Shown: positions 1-7,709, counted from the first letter of the stretch. The stretch is 45,762 nucleotides of DNA from Terriglobia bacterium (GCA_035712365.1 DASTAW010000009.1:1-45762); one strand, 5' to 3'. Notes: generated from the sequence alone by a model not told the origin. Numbers and translations: made by a program.

Positions 1-2
1 CG

Positions 3-1244
3 GCCGGCAACCAGTTGAACGACATATGGTCCACCTACGAGTACGACGCCGAGGGGCGGGTGAAGCATTCCTACTCGTCGGGGCAGTGGCAATACCCCAC
101 GTATAATGCGCTGGGGCAGCGGGTGCAGGATTACCAGGGCATTGACCCCATGACGCTGACCTATCCGATTGACCTTTTCGGCCAGCGAACGGGAGCCTTT
201 GCGCAGTGGCCGAGCCAGAACTGGACGGGCTGGAACGTCTACTGGTCGCAGATCGCGGGGCAGCGGCTGAATATGGGCGGGGCGAGCGCCTACATCGATC
301 ACTCGGATGCCGTGGGTTCCACCACCATGGAAACCGACCCGGCCGGGGCCGTGCAGTGGGACGTGACACATTATCCCTGGGGCGGGGTGTTCCAGGAGCA
401 GGGCGCGCGGCAGTCGGAGGTGGTAATGGGCCTCGATTGGCAGGTCAACGACCCTGTAATCCCTTCGGCCACTCGCGAACTCAGCTCTGCTCTGGGCCGC
501 TGGATGACGTCCGACCCGCTGGGCGGGGACGTGGCGAATCCGCAGTCGCTCAACCGCTATGCCTACGTGGGGAACAATCCCACGACTTTGACCGACCCGC
601 TGGGGCTGCAATCTCCACAGGGGCTTCTCAAGGCGGAATTTAGGTTCCACTGCTTAATGGATCCAGTGTGCAATCACTGGTCGTCGACAGGAGGGTACGA
701 CTACTGGACCGTCGGCGGCTACGATGTGTTCGACGTGATGCAAATCCCGGTCCGGGCTTCCGAGTGGGTTCCGCCACAGTTCGCCCAGAGCGGTGACGTC
801 TTGCATCTGACGACGGGGCATTGGGAAACCACCACGTTGGGTAACGCCACGATGGTCCTGGACATTCCCGGCATAAATTTCACCGCAGACAGTCCTACGA
901 CTGGAACGTTTACATCAGCGTTCTCGTTCCCCCAGACGGTGATCAAGTTCAAGAATTCCGGCTTCGTCCAAAACGTGCAGGACTATGCCGACTTTTTTCA
1001 TCCCGGTCAACTTGACCTAAGGGACAAGTTGACGTTTTGCTCGGCCCACGTCGCAATAAACAAGAGTTCGGGACAGGTCCCACGCACACCGACGACTGGT
1101 GACTATCATTTTGACGCGATAAATCCTTGGGCACAGTCTCCAATACCATCGGTGGTTGACCCCAGCGGGCTTGCGCTACCCTTGGGCCATTTGGCTTTAG
1201 ATGTACTTGGACTCTATCCAGGCTCCGCAGCATGTCACCCCTAG
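3..1244 (+). CDS. RHS repeat-associated core domain protein, C-terminal part (5' end outside window)
   Basis: The frame is open to the left window edge, so the start and most of the YD-repeat shell are missing. The first ~130 residues carry YD-type repeats (YEYDAEGRV, YNALGQRVQDY). The RHS core hallmark follows: RELSSALGRWMTSDP, then NPQSLNRYAYVGNNP, ending in DPLGL at about residue 198 counted from the ATG at 15. RHS proteins build a cocoon that encloses a variable C-terminal tip, often a toxin. The tip here is ~210 residues; I do not recognise its fold, and no nuclease or deaminase motif stands out. It ends in a TAG at 1242-1244. A small three-helix membrane protein follows 66 nt later and could be its immunity partner, which is an inference from position only. 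The RHS assignment is firm; the toxin role is not shown. Confidence 0.85.
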   Translation, partial: AGNQLNDIWSTYEYDAEGRVKHSYSSGQWQYPTYNALGQRVQDYQGIDPMTLTYPIDLFGQRTGAFAQWPSQNWTGWNVYWSQIAGQRLNMGGASAYIDHSDAVGSTTMETDPAGAVQWDVTHYPWGGVFQEQGARQSEVVMGLDWQVNDPVIPSATRELSSALGRWMTSDPLGGDVANPQSLNRYAYVGNNPTTLTDPLGLQSPQGLLKAEFRFHCLMDPVCNHWSSTGGYDYWTVGGYDVFDVMQIPVRASEWVPPQFAQSGDVLHLTTGHWETTTLGNATMVLDIPGINFTADSPTTGTFTSAFSFPQTVIKFKNSGFVQNVQDYADFFHPGQLDLRDKLTFCSAHVAINKSSGQVPRTPTTGDYHFDAINPWAQSPIPSVVDPSGLALPLGHLALDVLGLYPGSAACHP

Positions 1245-1273
1245 GATTTAATCCGTACGAGATTTCCATTCGC

Positions 1274-1285
1274 GAATGATCATTC
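1274..1285. repeat. 12-bp perfect palindrome ahead of the small membrane protein
   Basis: GAATGATCATTC lies between the RHS stop and the ribosome-binding site (AAGGAGA, about 1297-1303) of the next gene. It could be an operator or chance; no second copy was seen in the window. Confidence 0.35.
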
Positions 1286-1310
1286 AAGAGGAAACAAGGA
1301 GAGCGCCAAT

Positions 1311-1589
1311 ATGAGAAATCTTGCGCAGAGGAATTTTTGGGGTACCCTATCGATATTCATCACTGTTACTGACGCAATCGTGATTTTTGCTCTGGTGCGC
1401 TATTTGTACTGGAGGGGGTTGTGGCAGGCCGACGCAAGCCTACAGGCAGTCTTCGCCGCTTGGGGAGGAGCTGCGTTCTTGCTTTCGCTTGCGACAGGGA
1501 TATTGGCGCTGCTAAAAGATACTTCACGCAGTTATGGCATGCTTGCTGTTTGCCTCAGCATCGTAAGCTTTTTTTTCTATATTAAATAG
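1311..1589 (+). CDS. small membrane protein, three predicted TM helices, possible immunity protein
   Basis: A 92-residue protein starting at an ATG with a good Shine-Dalgarno (AAGGAGA) about 8 nt upstream. It has three hydrophobic stretches: residues ~9-31, ~43-66 and ~74-91, with short polar links (RYLYWRG, KDTSRS). It ends in a hydrophobic helix directly before the stop. I do not recognise a family. It follows the RHS tip by 66 nt on the same strand, the usual position of an immunity gene in polymorphic toxin loci, and membrane immunity proteins are known for pore-forming or membrane-active tips. That function is a guess from context; it could also be an unrelated orphan. Confidence 0.6.
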   Translation: MRNLAQRNFWGTLSIFITVTDAIVIFALVRYLYWRGLWQADASLQAVFAAWGGAAFLLSLATGILALLKDTSRSYGMLAVCLSIVSFFFYIK

Positions 1590-1624
1590 GCGGGTGGCGC
1601 AGGATCGAAAATCCAAAGGCGAGC

Positions 1625-1680
1625 GCGGCTGGCGCAGACCCTGATTGCTGGGGTCTGCGATCAGCGGAGCTGATTGGCTT
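1625..1680 (+). repeat. REP-like palindromic element, copy a
   Basis: GGCTGGCG is followed by a perfect 9-bp stem, CGCAGACCC (1633-1641) and GGGTCTGCG (1651-1659), with a 9-nt loop. Then comes the shared tail ATCAGCGGAGCTGATTGGCT. It has the same architecture as copies at 1731, 1917, 4025 and 6083. Confidence 0.75.
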
Positions 1681-1730
1681 ACTATAGCGGCAGGCGGAGC
1701 CGGGCTGCGACACGACGCCTAATGGTCCGG

Positions 1731-1787
1731 GCGGGTGGCGCAGATATCGATTTTCGATGTCTGCGGTCAGCGAAGCTGAGTGGGGTT
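1731..1787 (+). repeat. REP-like palindromic element, copy b
   Basis: GCGGGTGG leads into the stem CGCAGATATCG (1739-1749) / CGATGTCTGCG (1755-1765), 11 bp with one T-G pair and a 5-nt loop. The shared tail is GTCAGCGAAGCTGAGTGGGG. The stem sequence differs from copy a but still pairs. Confidence 0.75.
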
Positions 1788-1916
1788 AAAATGGCGCGGT
1801 ACAGGATCTGCGGCATTATGGCGTCAGGCGGCTGTGGTCAAGCTGGCGGTTTTATTTTCAGCAGGACGCGTCGATCACTGCAATGGACCGGGCGGAATGA
1901 AAAAAAGCAAGAGCCT

Positions 1917-1967
1917 CTCGCTGCGCGAGACCGCAGACACGACAAGCACGTATCTGCGCCACCCGCC
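1917..1967 (-). repeat. REP-like palindromic element, copy c, abutting the transposase remnant
   Basis: Read on the minus strand: GGCGGGTGG, then the stem CGCAGATACG / CGTGTCTGCG (plus-strand positions 1949-1958 and 1932-1941), then a GTCTCGCGCAGCGAG tail. It ends where recognisable IS110 transposase coding begins (1968), so it marks the truncation point of the insertion sequence. Confidence 0.7.
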
Positions 1968-3008
1968 GGAGTCTACTGGAAACCCCTCTACAACATCCTG
2001 GAGAGCCGCTTCACGGTGGTCCTGGTGAATGCCCATCACCTGAAGCAGGTGCCGGGGCGCAAGAGTGACCTTCGGGACTGTCAGTGGATCGCGCAACTGT
2101 TGCAACACGGGTTGCTCAAAAGCAGCTTCATCCCGCCTCGGCCGCAGCGGGAGTTGCGTGACCTGACCCGCCACCGCACCCAATTGGTGGAGGAACGGAT
2201 CCGCACCGTGAACCGCATCCATAAGGTGCTGGAAGACGCCAATATCAAGCTGGCTTCGGTGGCGACGGAGGTGCTGGGCGTCTCGGGCCGGAGCATTCTG
2301 GAGCGGTTGATGGCGGGTGAAGAGGACCCCGTGAGGCTGGCCGGCTTGGCGCAACGGAGGTTGCGGAGCAAGATCCCGGAATTGGAAAAAGCGCTGCAAG
2401 GACGCCTGACCGAGCACCATCGTTTCATGCTGCGGCTGCTGTGGAAACAACTGGCGCAGCAGGAGGAACTGCTGGCCGAGTTGGAGGTCCGCATCGATGA
2501 GCAAACGCGCCCTTTTGCCGATGAGATCGAACGCCTGGATCAGGTGCCGGGTGTCGATCGTCGGGTGGCCCAGGTGATCATGGCGGAAGCGGGAGTCGAT
2601 ATGAGCCGCTTTCCGACCCACCAACACCTGGCGTCCTGGGCCGGGATGTGTCCGGGCAATGAAGAGAGTGCGGGAAAGCGCCAGCGGCAACGCATCACGC
2701 CCGGCAATCGATGGCTGAAACGCAGCCTCGTGCAGGCCGCCTGGGCAGCCAGCCACACCAAGAGCACCTACTTGGCATCCCAGTACCGGCGCTTGGTGGG
2801 ACGCCGCGGCAAGAAGCGGGCGCTGGTGGCGGTGGGCCACTCGATGCTGGTGATCTTCTACCATATGCTCAAGGCTCGAACCACTTACGCCGATTTAGGC
2901 GGCGACTTCTTCGACCATCTCGAGCCCGACCGACTCAGGCGCTATTACGTTAAACGCCTGGAACGGCTCGGCTACAAAGTTGCTCTTCAAACATCCGTCG
3001 CCGCGTGA
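1968..3008 (+). pseudogene. IS110-family transposase, N-terminus lost
   Basis: About 346 codons match the pattern of IS110-family DEDD transposases from GVYWKPLYNILE onward. Next come NAHHLKQVPGRKSDLRDCQW, which carries the third and fourth acidic residues, a coiled middle, and the C-terminal Transposase_20-type region with DQVPGVDRR, HLASWAGMCPGNEESAGK and ITPGNRWLKRSL. The C-terminus is complete. Intact family members begin ~80 residues earlier with a G-I-D-V-H-K motif and have an E-S just before T-G-V-Y-W-K; both are absent, so the first two catalytic acidic residues are gone. The frame is open upstream only through the REP-like repeat. It is probably an inactive remnant. A hairpin GGGCCGA/TCGGCCC sits just downstream (3034-3056). 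Confidence 0.85.
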
Positions 3009-3056
3009 CCGAAATTTTCAGGGCAGATTCCTCGGGCCGATCAACCGCGTCGGCCC
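1968..3056 (+). mobile_element. remnant of an IS110-type insertion sequence
   Basis: The left end and transposase N-terminus are missing. The right boundary is not defined: IS110 elements lack terminal inverted repeats, and I cannot place the end by eye. I extend it to the 7-bp hairpin at 3034-3056 only as a guess. REP-like sequences lie on both flanks (1917-1967 and about 3209-3262). Confidence 0.5.
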
Positions 3057-3159
3057 TCGAAATGACGCGGGTACGGGATCGGAGACAGTCGAAAGCCCAA
3101 GTATCCGCCAGCCGCGAAAGTAGCCCAGCCACTCCTGGCTAAGGTGGAAAGGGCTCCGA

Positions 3160-3184
3160 CACAGGCAGGAGTGCCTGTGCTACG
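3160..3184. repeat. CTACG-tailed hairpin element, copy 1
   Basis: Perfect 8-bp arms CACAGGCA and TGCCTGTG enclose the loop GGAG, followed directly by CTACG. There is no T-run, so it is not an obvious terminator. Similar hairpins with other stem sequences lie at 5685-5735, 6201-6240 and 12447-12470. Confidence 0.6.
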
Positions 3185-3208
3185 GCGCCAGCCGCGGCGA
3201 TCATAATT

Positions 3209-3262
3209 CTGTCGCTACGCGAGATCGCAGACGCTACAATGCAAGCATCCTTCGCCACATGC
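3209..3262 (-). repeat. degenerate REP-like element
   Basis: The stretch TCGCTACGCGAGATCGCAGAC aligns with TCGCTGCGCGAGACCGCAGAC at the left side of the IS remnant, but the opposite arm (CCTTCGCCACATGCG) is decayed. It is in the same orientation as copy c, so the IS remnant is bracketed by related repeats. Confidence 0.5.
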
Positions 3263-3306
3263 GAAACTCGAATGGCCGAATGAGCGGCCGGGAAGGGAAA
3301 TATCCG

Positions 3307-3846
3307 ATGCGAAAGGCTCTTGAGTGGGCGGTCCGTGCGAGCGCCCTGACCTTAGCGGTTCTTCTGTTGACCAGTTACATCCGGCCCGGTCCCGGTACGG
3401 TGCTGGCCGGACAGGACGGGAATGACGCTTCGCAGGAACACCGCGATTACTCTACCGCGAGCATCAACGGCAGCTATGCTTTTGTCGGCACCTATGCGGG
3501 GCTTGTGGCGTCCAGTTTCGGCGTGGTCACTTTCAACGGCCTGGGTTCAGCGCGCGGTTCGGTGATTGTGAATCAGCCCAACTCCGACGGATCGAGAAAC
3601 ATCGTTACGGTTGGCCTTGCGGGCACCTACTTCGTCAATCGCGACGGTACGGGGACCCTCTCTTACCTGGTAACTTTTCCAGACGGGCGCACGGCGAACG
3701 TGACCGAAGACCTTCTGATCACCAAGGCGGAGATGCGCCGCGGAATGCTGACCGCGACCTCCATGTTCGAGGCGCAAGAACAGCCGAGCGTCGTGCTTTC
3801 GGGAGAGGTCTACGTGACGCACACCTACACCCGGCGCCCCGATTGA
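3307..3846 (+). CDS. secreted protein of unknown function
   Basis: A 179-residue protein. I choose the ATG at 3307 because GAAGGG precedes it at a workable distance and it opens directly into a signal peptide (MRKALEWAVRASALTLAVLL, cleavage near VLAG). An upstream in-frame ATG at 3259 would only add a polar tail. The mature part begins with an acidic linker, then SINGSYAFVGTYAGLV and several G-x-N/F-N-G-x-G beta-turn motifs (FNGLGSARG, VNRDGTGT). This is a pattern common in short exported beta-rich proteins of Acidobacteriota. I cannot name a family or function. It stands alone between the IS remnant and an intergenic repeat region. Confidence 0.65.
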   Translation: MRKALEWAVRASALTLAVLLLTSYIRPGPGTVLAGQDGNDASQEHRDYSTASINGSYAFVGTYAGLVASSFGVVTFNGLGSARGSVIVNQPNSDGSRNIVTVGLAGTYFVNRDGTGTLSYLVTFPDGRTANVTEDLLITKAEMRRGMLTATSMFEAQEQPSVVLSGEVYVTHTYTRRPD

Positions 3847-3970
3847 TCCTACAGTTTGGAACTGCGAGCCGGCCGCGAAGCCGCTTTCGGCGCCTCACGA
3901 TAGCATAGGCAGGCGGCACGAAGCAGACGGAACCGAACGGAAGTCAACATTTCAGATTCGAGATTCCAAC

Positions 3971-4002
3971 CAAAGCAGATCCTTCGCTACGCTCAGGATG
4001 AC
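3971..4002. repeat. 32-bp dispersed repeat, copy 1
   Basis: Begins CAAAGCAGATCC and ends GCTCAGGATGAC. It differs from 21362-21393 by one base over 32, which is far beyond chance for intergenic DNA. Confidence 0.75.
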
Positions 4003-4024
4003 TTGTGGAGAGCGCCGCTACATC

Positions 4025-4064
4025 CGCGGACATCGCAAACAGCGCGATGTCTGCGCCACCCGCC
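4025..4064 (-). repeat. REP-like palindromic element, copy d
   Basis: The 12-bp stem CGCGGACATCGC (4025-4036) / GCGATGTCTGCG (4044-4055), with one mismatch and a 7-nt loop, is followed by CCACCCGCC, the complement of the GGCGGGTGG head of other copies. Confidence 0.7.
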
Positions 4065-4342
4065 CGCGAAGGCGCAGAGCGCATCTTTATTAATGCTATT
4101 CATCTGTCAGTAAATGCTCTGGCAGAGTATTATTTCATCCTGTAATGGTGCGACGACTGCCGGACCGGCGGGGTTCACCCTACCCGGCTTCCACGGATAA
4201 CGCCGCCGCCTTTACAGGCACGCCAGGCACCCGCTTGCGCGCGAAATTGCATAGAACATCCCTGAAAATGCATCTAAAGCATGGGGGTCACGTTCAAGAG
4301 CGGCCTCTGGGGAGGGTGCGCCGTGAAAGCATCAGGACCAGG

Positions 4343-5671
4343 ATGGGTCATGCTCCCCAAACCGATTCGCAGGCCCGCAAGGCCCGCGCACAGGCGGGCC
4401 GCGCCGGCGCCACTGCCGGCCTCGCGGCGAGGTTTTCAAACTTTATCGGAAGCCTCGGGCCGGGCCTGATCAGCGGCGCCTCGGATGACGATCCGTCCGG
4501 CATCTCAACTTATTCGATGGCCGGGGCCTCTTTCGGCTACGGGATGCTGTGGACCGCCTTGTTTTCATTCCCGCTCATAGCCGCAATGCAGTTGATGAGC
4601 GCGCGCCTGGGCACCGTGAAAGGCAAAGGACTAAGCGCGCTGGTGCGCGAATGCTATCCCGGCTGGGTGCTGTGGGGGACCTGCATTCTGCTGGTGACCG
4701 TCAGCCTGACGAATGCCAGCGCGGACCTGGCAGGCATGGCGGAAGCCACCCAACTGGCCACGGGAATCCGAGCCGTAATCTGGACGGTGATCTACACGGC
4801 CGTCATCACCAGCGTGCTGTTTGGCGCCTCCTACCGCCGCATTTCAAACATCTTCCGCTGGCTGACGCTGGTGCTTTTCGCCTACGTCGTCACCGCGTTT
4901 CTGGCCGGGTTTGACTGGAAAGGGGCCATGCTCGGCACGCTGGTCCCGCATCTGGAATGGTCAAAGGAATCGCTGGCCATGTTTGTGGGCATCATGGGCA
5001 CCACCATTTCTCCTTACCTGTTCTTCTGGCAGGCAACGCAGGAGGTCGAGGAGAAAAATGCAGCGCGCAGCGGATTCTCTCGCCGGACGGGCGGCATCAG
5101 CGCCAATCTGCGCCAGGCGCGGCTGGATGTCGGGGTGGGCATGTTTATTTCGAATGCCATCATGTATTTCATTATTCTGACGGCGGCCGCCACGCTGCAC
5201 ACCCACGGCCAAACACATATCCAGACAGCCCGGCAGGCCGCCGAGGCTCTGCGCCCGCTCGCCGGCAGCGGCGCCTATTGGCTCTTCACCCTCGCCCTGA
5301 TCGGCACCGGCATGCTCGGCGTCCCGGCCCTGATCGGCTCGTCGGCCTATGCGGTGTCAGAGGCGGCGCGCTGGCCTGGCTCACTCGAAAAGACGCCGCG
5401 GCGCGCCTGGCACTTTTACGCCTTCATCGCTGCTTCCATGGCGGTGGCGCTGGCCCTTGATTTTACGGGCATTGGCGCCGTCCGAATGCTATTCCTGGCG
5501 GCGATTCTCAATGGCGTGCTTTCCCCGCCTGTCATCCTGCTGGTGGTGCTGCTCAGCAGCAATCCGCGGGTGATGGGAAAAAGGACCAACCCGGCGGCCC
5601 TGCGCTGGCTCGGCTGGACCACATTCGCCGTCATGTCGGCGGCCAGCATCGGCCTGTTCTTTACGCTCTGA
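4343..5671 (+). CDS. Nramp-related divalent metal transporter with non-canonical metal-site motifs
   Basis: A 442-residue inner-membrane protein with about 11 hydrophobic segments of the Nramp/SLC11 fold. I choose the ATG at 4343 (AGGA just upstream) because the first membrane segment follows directly; 66 further upstream codons are open but unlike the family. TM1 reads GPGLISGASDDDPSG (residues 39-53), where the classical motif is D-P-G-N. TM6 reads GTTISPYLFF (219-228), where classical Mn/Fe transporters have an M-P-H-N. The metal-coordinating Asp (D50) is kept, but the Asn is Gly and the Met is Ser. The conserved methionine is known to set preference for Mn, Fe and Cd, so this protein may carry another divalent ion. 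Nramp-related Mg transporters are a precedent. It stands alone; a strong hairpin follows. Confidence 0.85.
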   Translation: MGHAPQTDSQARKARAQAGRAGATAGLAARFSNFIGSLGPGLISGASDDDPSGISTYSMAGASFGYGMLWTALFSFPLIAAMQLMSARLGTVKGKGLSALVRECYPGWVLWGTCILLVTVSLTNASADLAGMAEATQLATGIRAVIWTVIYTAVITSVLFGASYRRISNIFRWLTLVLFAYVVTAFLAGFDWKGAMLGTLVPHLEWSKESLAMFVGIMGTTISPYLFFWQATQEVEEKNAARSGFSRRTGGISANLRQARLDVGVGMFISNAIMYFIILTAAATLHTHGQTHIQTARQAAEALRPLAGSGAYWLFTLALIGTGMLGVPALIGSSAYAVSEAARWPGSLEKTPRRAWHFYAFIAASMAVALALDFTGIGAVRMLFLAAILNGVLSPPVILLVVLLSSNPRVMGKRTNPAALRWLGWTTFAVMSAASIGLFFTL

Positions 5672-5684
5672 GCGGGAATGCCGG

Positions 5685-5735
5685 GTAGGGGAGCCCTCTG
5701 GGCTCCCGCTCTCCTTAACCAGCGGGTCCCCTACG
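5685..5735 (+). terminator. nested hairpin after the transporter gene (CTACG-tailed element, copy 2)
   Basis: The inner stem GGGAGCCC (5689-5696) / GGGCTCCC (5700-5707) has the loop TCT. An outer pair, GTAGGGGA and TCCCCTAC, closes at 5727-5734 and is followed by G. There is no T-run, so a terminator role is uncertain; the architecture matches the other CTACG hairpins. Confidence 0.45.
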
Positions 5736-5767
5736 CGGGCTGGGGCTTGCAGGCTGCGGTGCTTCTT

Positions 5768-6028
5768 TCAGCGGTGAGGGCAGCCTGGCCAGCAACAAGG
5801 CCGGCGCATTCCTTCCTTAAGTTCCGTGCGGACGCGCTCAATGTGCTGGCTTCTGGTTTCCGGTTTCTTGACGGAGATCACCCAGCAGATCCACTCATTG
5901 CGCGCGAGTGGCGTTATATCCTCCCATTTTGCCAGCGCGGCAGGGTCAGAAATGAGAACTTTCCGCAGGTCTGCTGGCAGACTGTGCACGGCGCCAGCAG
6001 AGATCGCTCTTTTTGTCATAGACTGCAT
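5768..6028 (-). CDS. YdeI/OmpD-associated (OmdA-type) small protein
   Basis: An 86-residue protein matching the C-terminal YdeI/OmdA domain: LPADLRKVLISDPAALAKW, then ITPLARNEWICWVISVKKPE, then HIERVRTELKEGMRRP and a CCWPGCPHR end. In this family the block is a short helical domain of unclear biochemical role, first linked to bacteriocin protection. The start may be the second ATG at 6019 (MTKRAISAG), since neither has a strong Shine-Dalgarno. Relatives, as I recall them, run on for 10-15 residues after the C-x-G-C-x-H-R end, so this copy may be slightly short. It is antisense to its neighbours and stands alone. Confidence 0.7.
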   Translation of the reverse strand: MQSMTKRAISAGAVHSLPADLRKVLISDPAALAKWEDITPLARNEWICWVISVKKPETRSQHIERVRTELKEGMRRPCCWPGCPHR

Positions 6029-6082
6029 TCTAGCGCGTTACGCAAACTGATTGCGGAGTTCTCGAGATGCCATTGCCTGCCG

Positions 6083-6139
6083 GGCTGGCGCAGAGATTGA
6101 TCTCTAACGTCCGCGATCAGGGAAGCTGACTGGGGTTTA
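6083..6139 (+). repeat. REP-like palindromic element, copy f
   Basis: GGCTGGCG is followed by an AGAGA-TTGA-TCTCT stem-loop and the shared tail GCGATCAGGGAAGCTGACTG with GGGTTT. The tail is the best conserved part across copies. Confidence 0.65.
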
Positions 6140-6200
6140 GAATGAGACGAGGCGGAGCTGTTCTGTAACTCTGCGTCTTCTGATTTTTAGCAAACGAACC

Positions 6201-6240
6201 GCAGAGTGGTCCCGCAGGGGCGGGACTACTCTGCGCTACG
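6201..6240. repeat. CTACG-tailed hairpin element, copy 3
   Basis: A 15-bp stem with one mismatch, GCAGAGTGGTCCCGC (6201-6215) / GCGGGACTACTCTGC (6220-6234), has the loop AGGG and is then followed by GCTACG. It lies 43 nt ahead of the GH27 gene start. Confidence 0.6.
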
Positions 6241-6282
6241 AGTAATCACAATTTTGCTGACGAGGCAGAAAGGAATCATTTT

Positions 6283-7632
6283 ATGAAACTGAGATATATC
6301 TTAACGGCTGCACTGGTGATCATATTGTTGGCAGGTATAAACGGACTGCAGAAAATCAGGGCGGAGAACAATGGTCTCGAGCGGACGCCCGTTCTCGGCT
6401 GGAGCAGTTGGAGCTTTCTGCGCAAGCAGCCTACGGCAGCGAAGATTGAAGCGCAAGCGCGCGCACTGAAGGAGTCCGGCTTGCAGAGCGCCGGTTACAA
6501 CTACGTAAACCTCGACGATTTCTGGTACCCGTGTCCGGGCCCTCAGGGTCCTGAGGTCGGGCCCTACGGCCGCTGGGTGATCGATTCATCGAAGTTCCCG
6601 GCGCATGGAGATACCAATGGCATCAAGGCAGTCGCTGATTACCTCCACGGTCTCGGGATGAAGTTCGGAATCTACATTACGCCGGGTATTTCGAAGCAGG
6701 CCGTCAGCAAGAACACGCCGATTCAAGGCACATCGTACAAGGCTGCCCAGATCGCGGAACCATCCATAAGAGAGAACAATTACAACTGCCGCGGCATGGT
6801 GAGGATTAATTATGATAAGCCCGGAGCGCAGGAGTTTATCAATTCATGGGCCGATATGCTGGCGGCATGGGGCGTCGATTACATCAAATTCGACGGCGTG
6901 ACCAACAGCAACGCCGCTGACGTGAAGGCCTGGTCGAATGCCATACGGCAAAGCGGCCGGCCGATGGTCCTCGACGCCACGCAGGGGAGCTATACGCAGG
7001 CCATCGCCCCAACATTGATGAAGTACGCGAATCAATGGGAATTCCCGCCCGACATTGAATGCTATCGGTGCGAAAAAAGAGGCAGCAGCTATCCGCTGAC
7101 GAGCTGGGCAGAGATTGCGAAACGTTTCGACTATGTGGCCGACTGGCAGCCTTACGCTGGTCCGGGAGGGTTCAACGATTATGACGCCATCGAGGTAGGG
7201 AATGGCAGGAATGACGGGCTTACTCCAGCCGAGCGCCAGACTCAGTTGAGCCTGTGGGCCCTTGCATCGGCGCCGCTGATCCTCGGCGTCGACCTTACTC
7301 ACCTCGACCCACTGGACCTGAAATACCTTAAAAACACCGCCGTCGTTGCTGTTGACCAGGATTCGATCGCGGCTAAACGAGTTCTCGATAACGGTGACCG
7401 GCAAGTGTTCGCCAAGACAGAACCCAGCGGAGACGCGATTGTCGGTTTGTTCAACACCGGCGAGGCGGCGGAGAAAGTCTCCGTCGAAGCGTCTGCCGTG
7501 GGCCTGCCCCGGAATGCACGCGGGTACTCCGCGCAGGACCTGTGGACAGGCAAGACGGAGAAAAAAGGCGGCGCCATCAATGCTACTGTCCCCTCGCATG
7601 GCGCCGTGCTGTACCGCATCAAGGGCCTTTGA
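6283..7632 (+). CDS. glycoside hydrolase family 27 (alpha-galactosidase-like), exported
   Basis: A 449-residue protein with a signal peptide (MKLRYILTAALVIILLAG) and an AAAGGA Shine-Dalgarno. It follows the GH27 barrel pattern: TPVLGWSSWSFL near residue 35, YNYVNLDDFW, GMKFGIYITPG and DYIKFDG with the likely nucleophile D204. ANQWEFPPDIE carries the likely acid/base D257. Next come GGFNDYDAIEVGNG and LSLWALASAPLILGVDL, then a C-terminal beta domain. GH27 enzymes are retaining exo-glycosidases acting on alpha-galactosides, with some alpha-N-acetylgalactosaminidases and beta-L-arabinopyranosidases. Exact substrate cannot be read from sequence. The first barrel strand has W-S-S-W where classical enzymes often have W-N-S-W. 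It is probably periplasmic or surface-located and is not in an evident carbohydrate cluster. Confidence 0.88.
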   Translation: MKLRYILTAALVIILLAGINGLQKIRAENNGLERTPVLGWSSWSFLRKQPTAAKIEAQARALKESGLQSAGYNYVNLDDFWYPCPGPQGPEVGPYGRWVIDSSKFPAHGDTNGIKAVADYLHGLGMKFGIYITPGISKQAVSKNTPIQGTSYKAAQIAEPSIRENNYNCRGMVRINYDKPGAQEFINSWADMLAAWGVDYIKFDGVTNSNAADVKAWSNAIRQSGRPMVLDATQGSYTQAIAPTLMKYANQWEFPPDIECYRCEKRGSSYPLTSWAEIAKRFDYVADWQPYAGPGGFNDYDAIEVGNGRNDGLTPAERQTQLSLWALASAPLILGVDLTHLDPLDLKYLKNTAVVAVDQDSIAAKRVLDNGDRQVFAKTEPSGDAIVGLFNTGEAAEKVSVEASAVGLPRNARGYSAQDLWTGKTEKKGGAINATVPSHGAVLYRIKGL

Positions 7633-7709
7633 GATTATGAAACGGGAGTGATCTCTGCGTGACACGAGCAGGCGCTGGCGATGGCCCGCAGCTCAGGTAA
7701 GATGGAAGG

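Larger units (their letters stand above)
1590..1967. other. intergenic stretch filled with REP-like palindromes
   Basis: There is no credible gene here. An open frame crosses it into the transposase remnant, but its residues show no resemblance to the transposase family until position 1968. The stretch holds three copies of a REP-like palindrome (described separately) and a partial one at 1590-1614 (CGGGTGGCGCAGGATCG). Confidence 0.7.
3847..4342. other. intergenic region with dispersed repeats
   Basis: It contains a 32-bp dispersed repeat at 3971-4002 (a near-identical copy lies at 21362-21393) and a REP-like palindrome at 4025-4064. No gene is supported. An open frame from 4145 enters the transporter, but its first 66 residues are unlike the family. 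Confidence 0.6.

Noticed and set aside
1875-2864. 329-codon open frame antisense to the transposase remnant
   Set aside because: Its residues are His/Arg/Gln/Leu-rich with no family pattern, and it mirrors a clear IS110 reading frame. It is a shadow of a GC-rich gene.
5768-5770. TGA of the YdeI-type gene as a second selenocysteine codon
   Set aside because: The residues after it (KEAPQPASPSP) do not continue the family, and relatives have no cysteine at that position.
5678-6100. 140-codon plus-strand open frame after the transporter
   Set aside because: It overlaps the YdeI/OmdA-type gene on the other strand, which has recognisable motifs. The plus-strand product resembles nothing.
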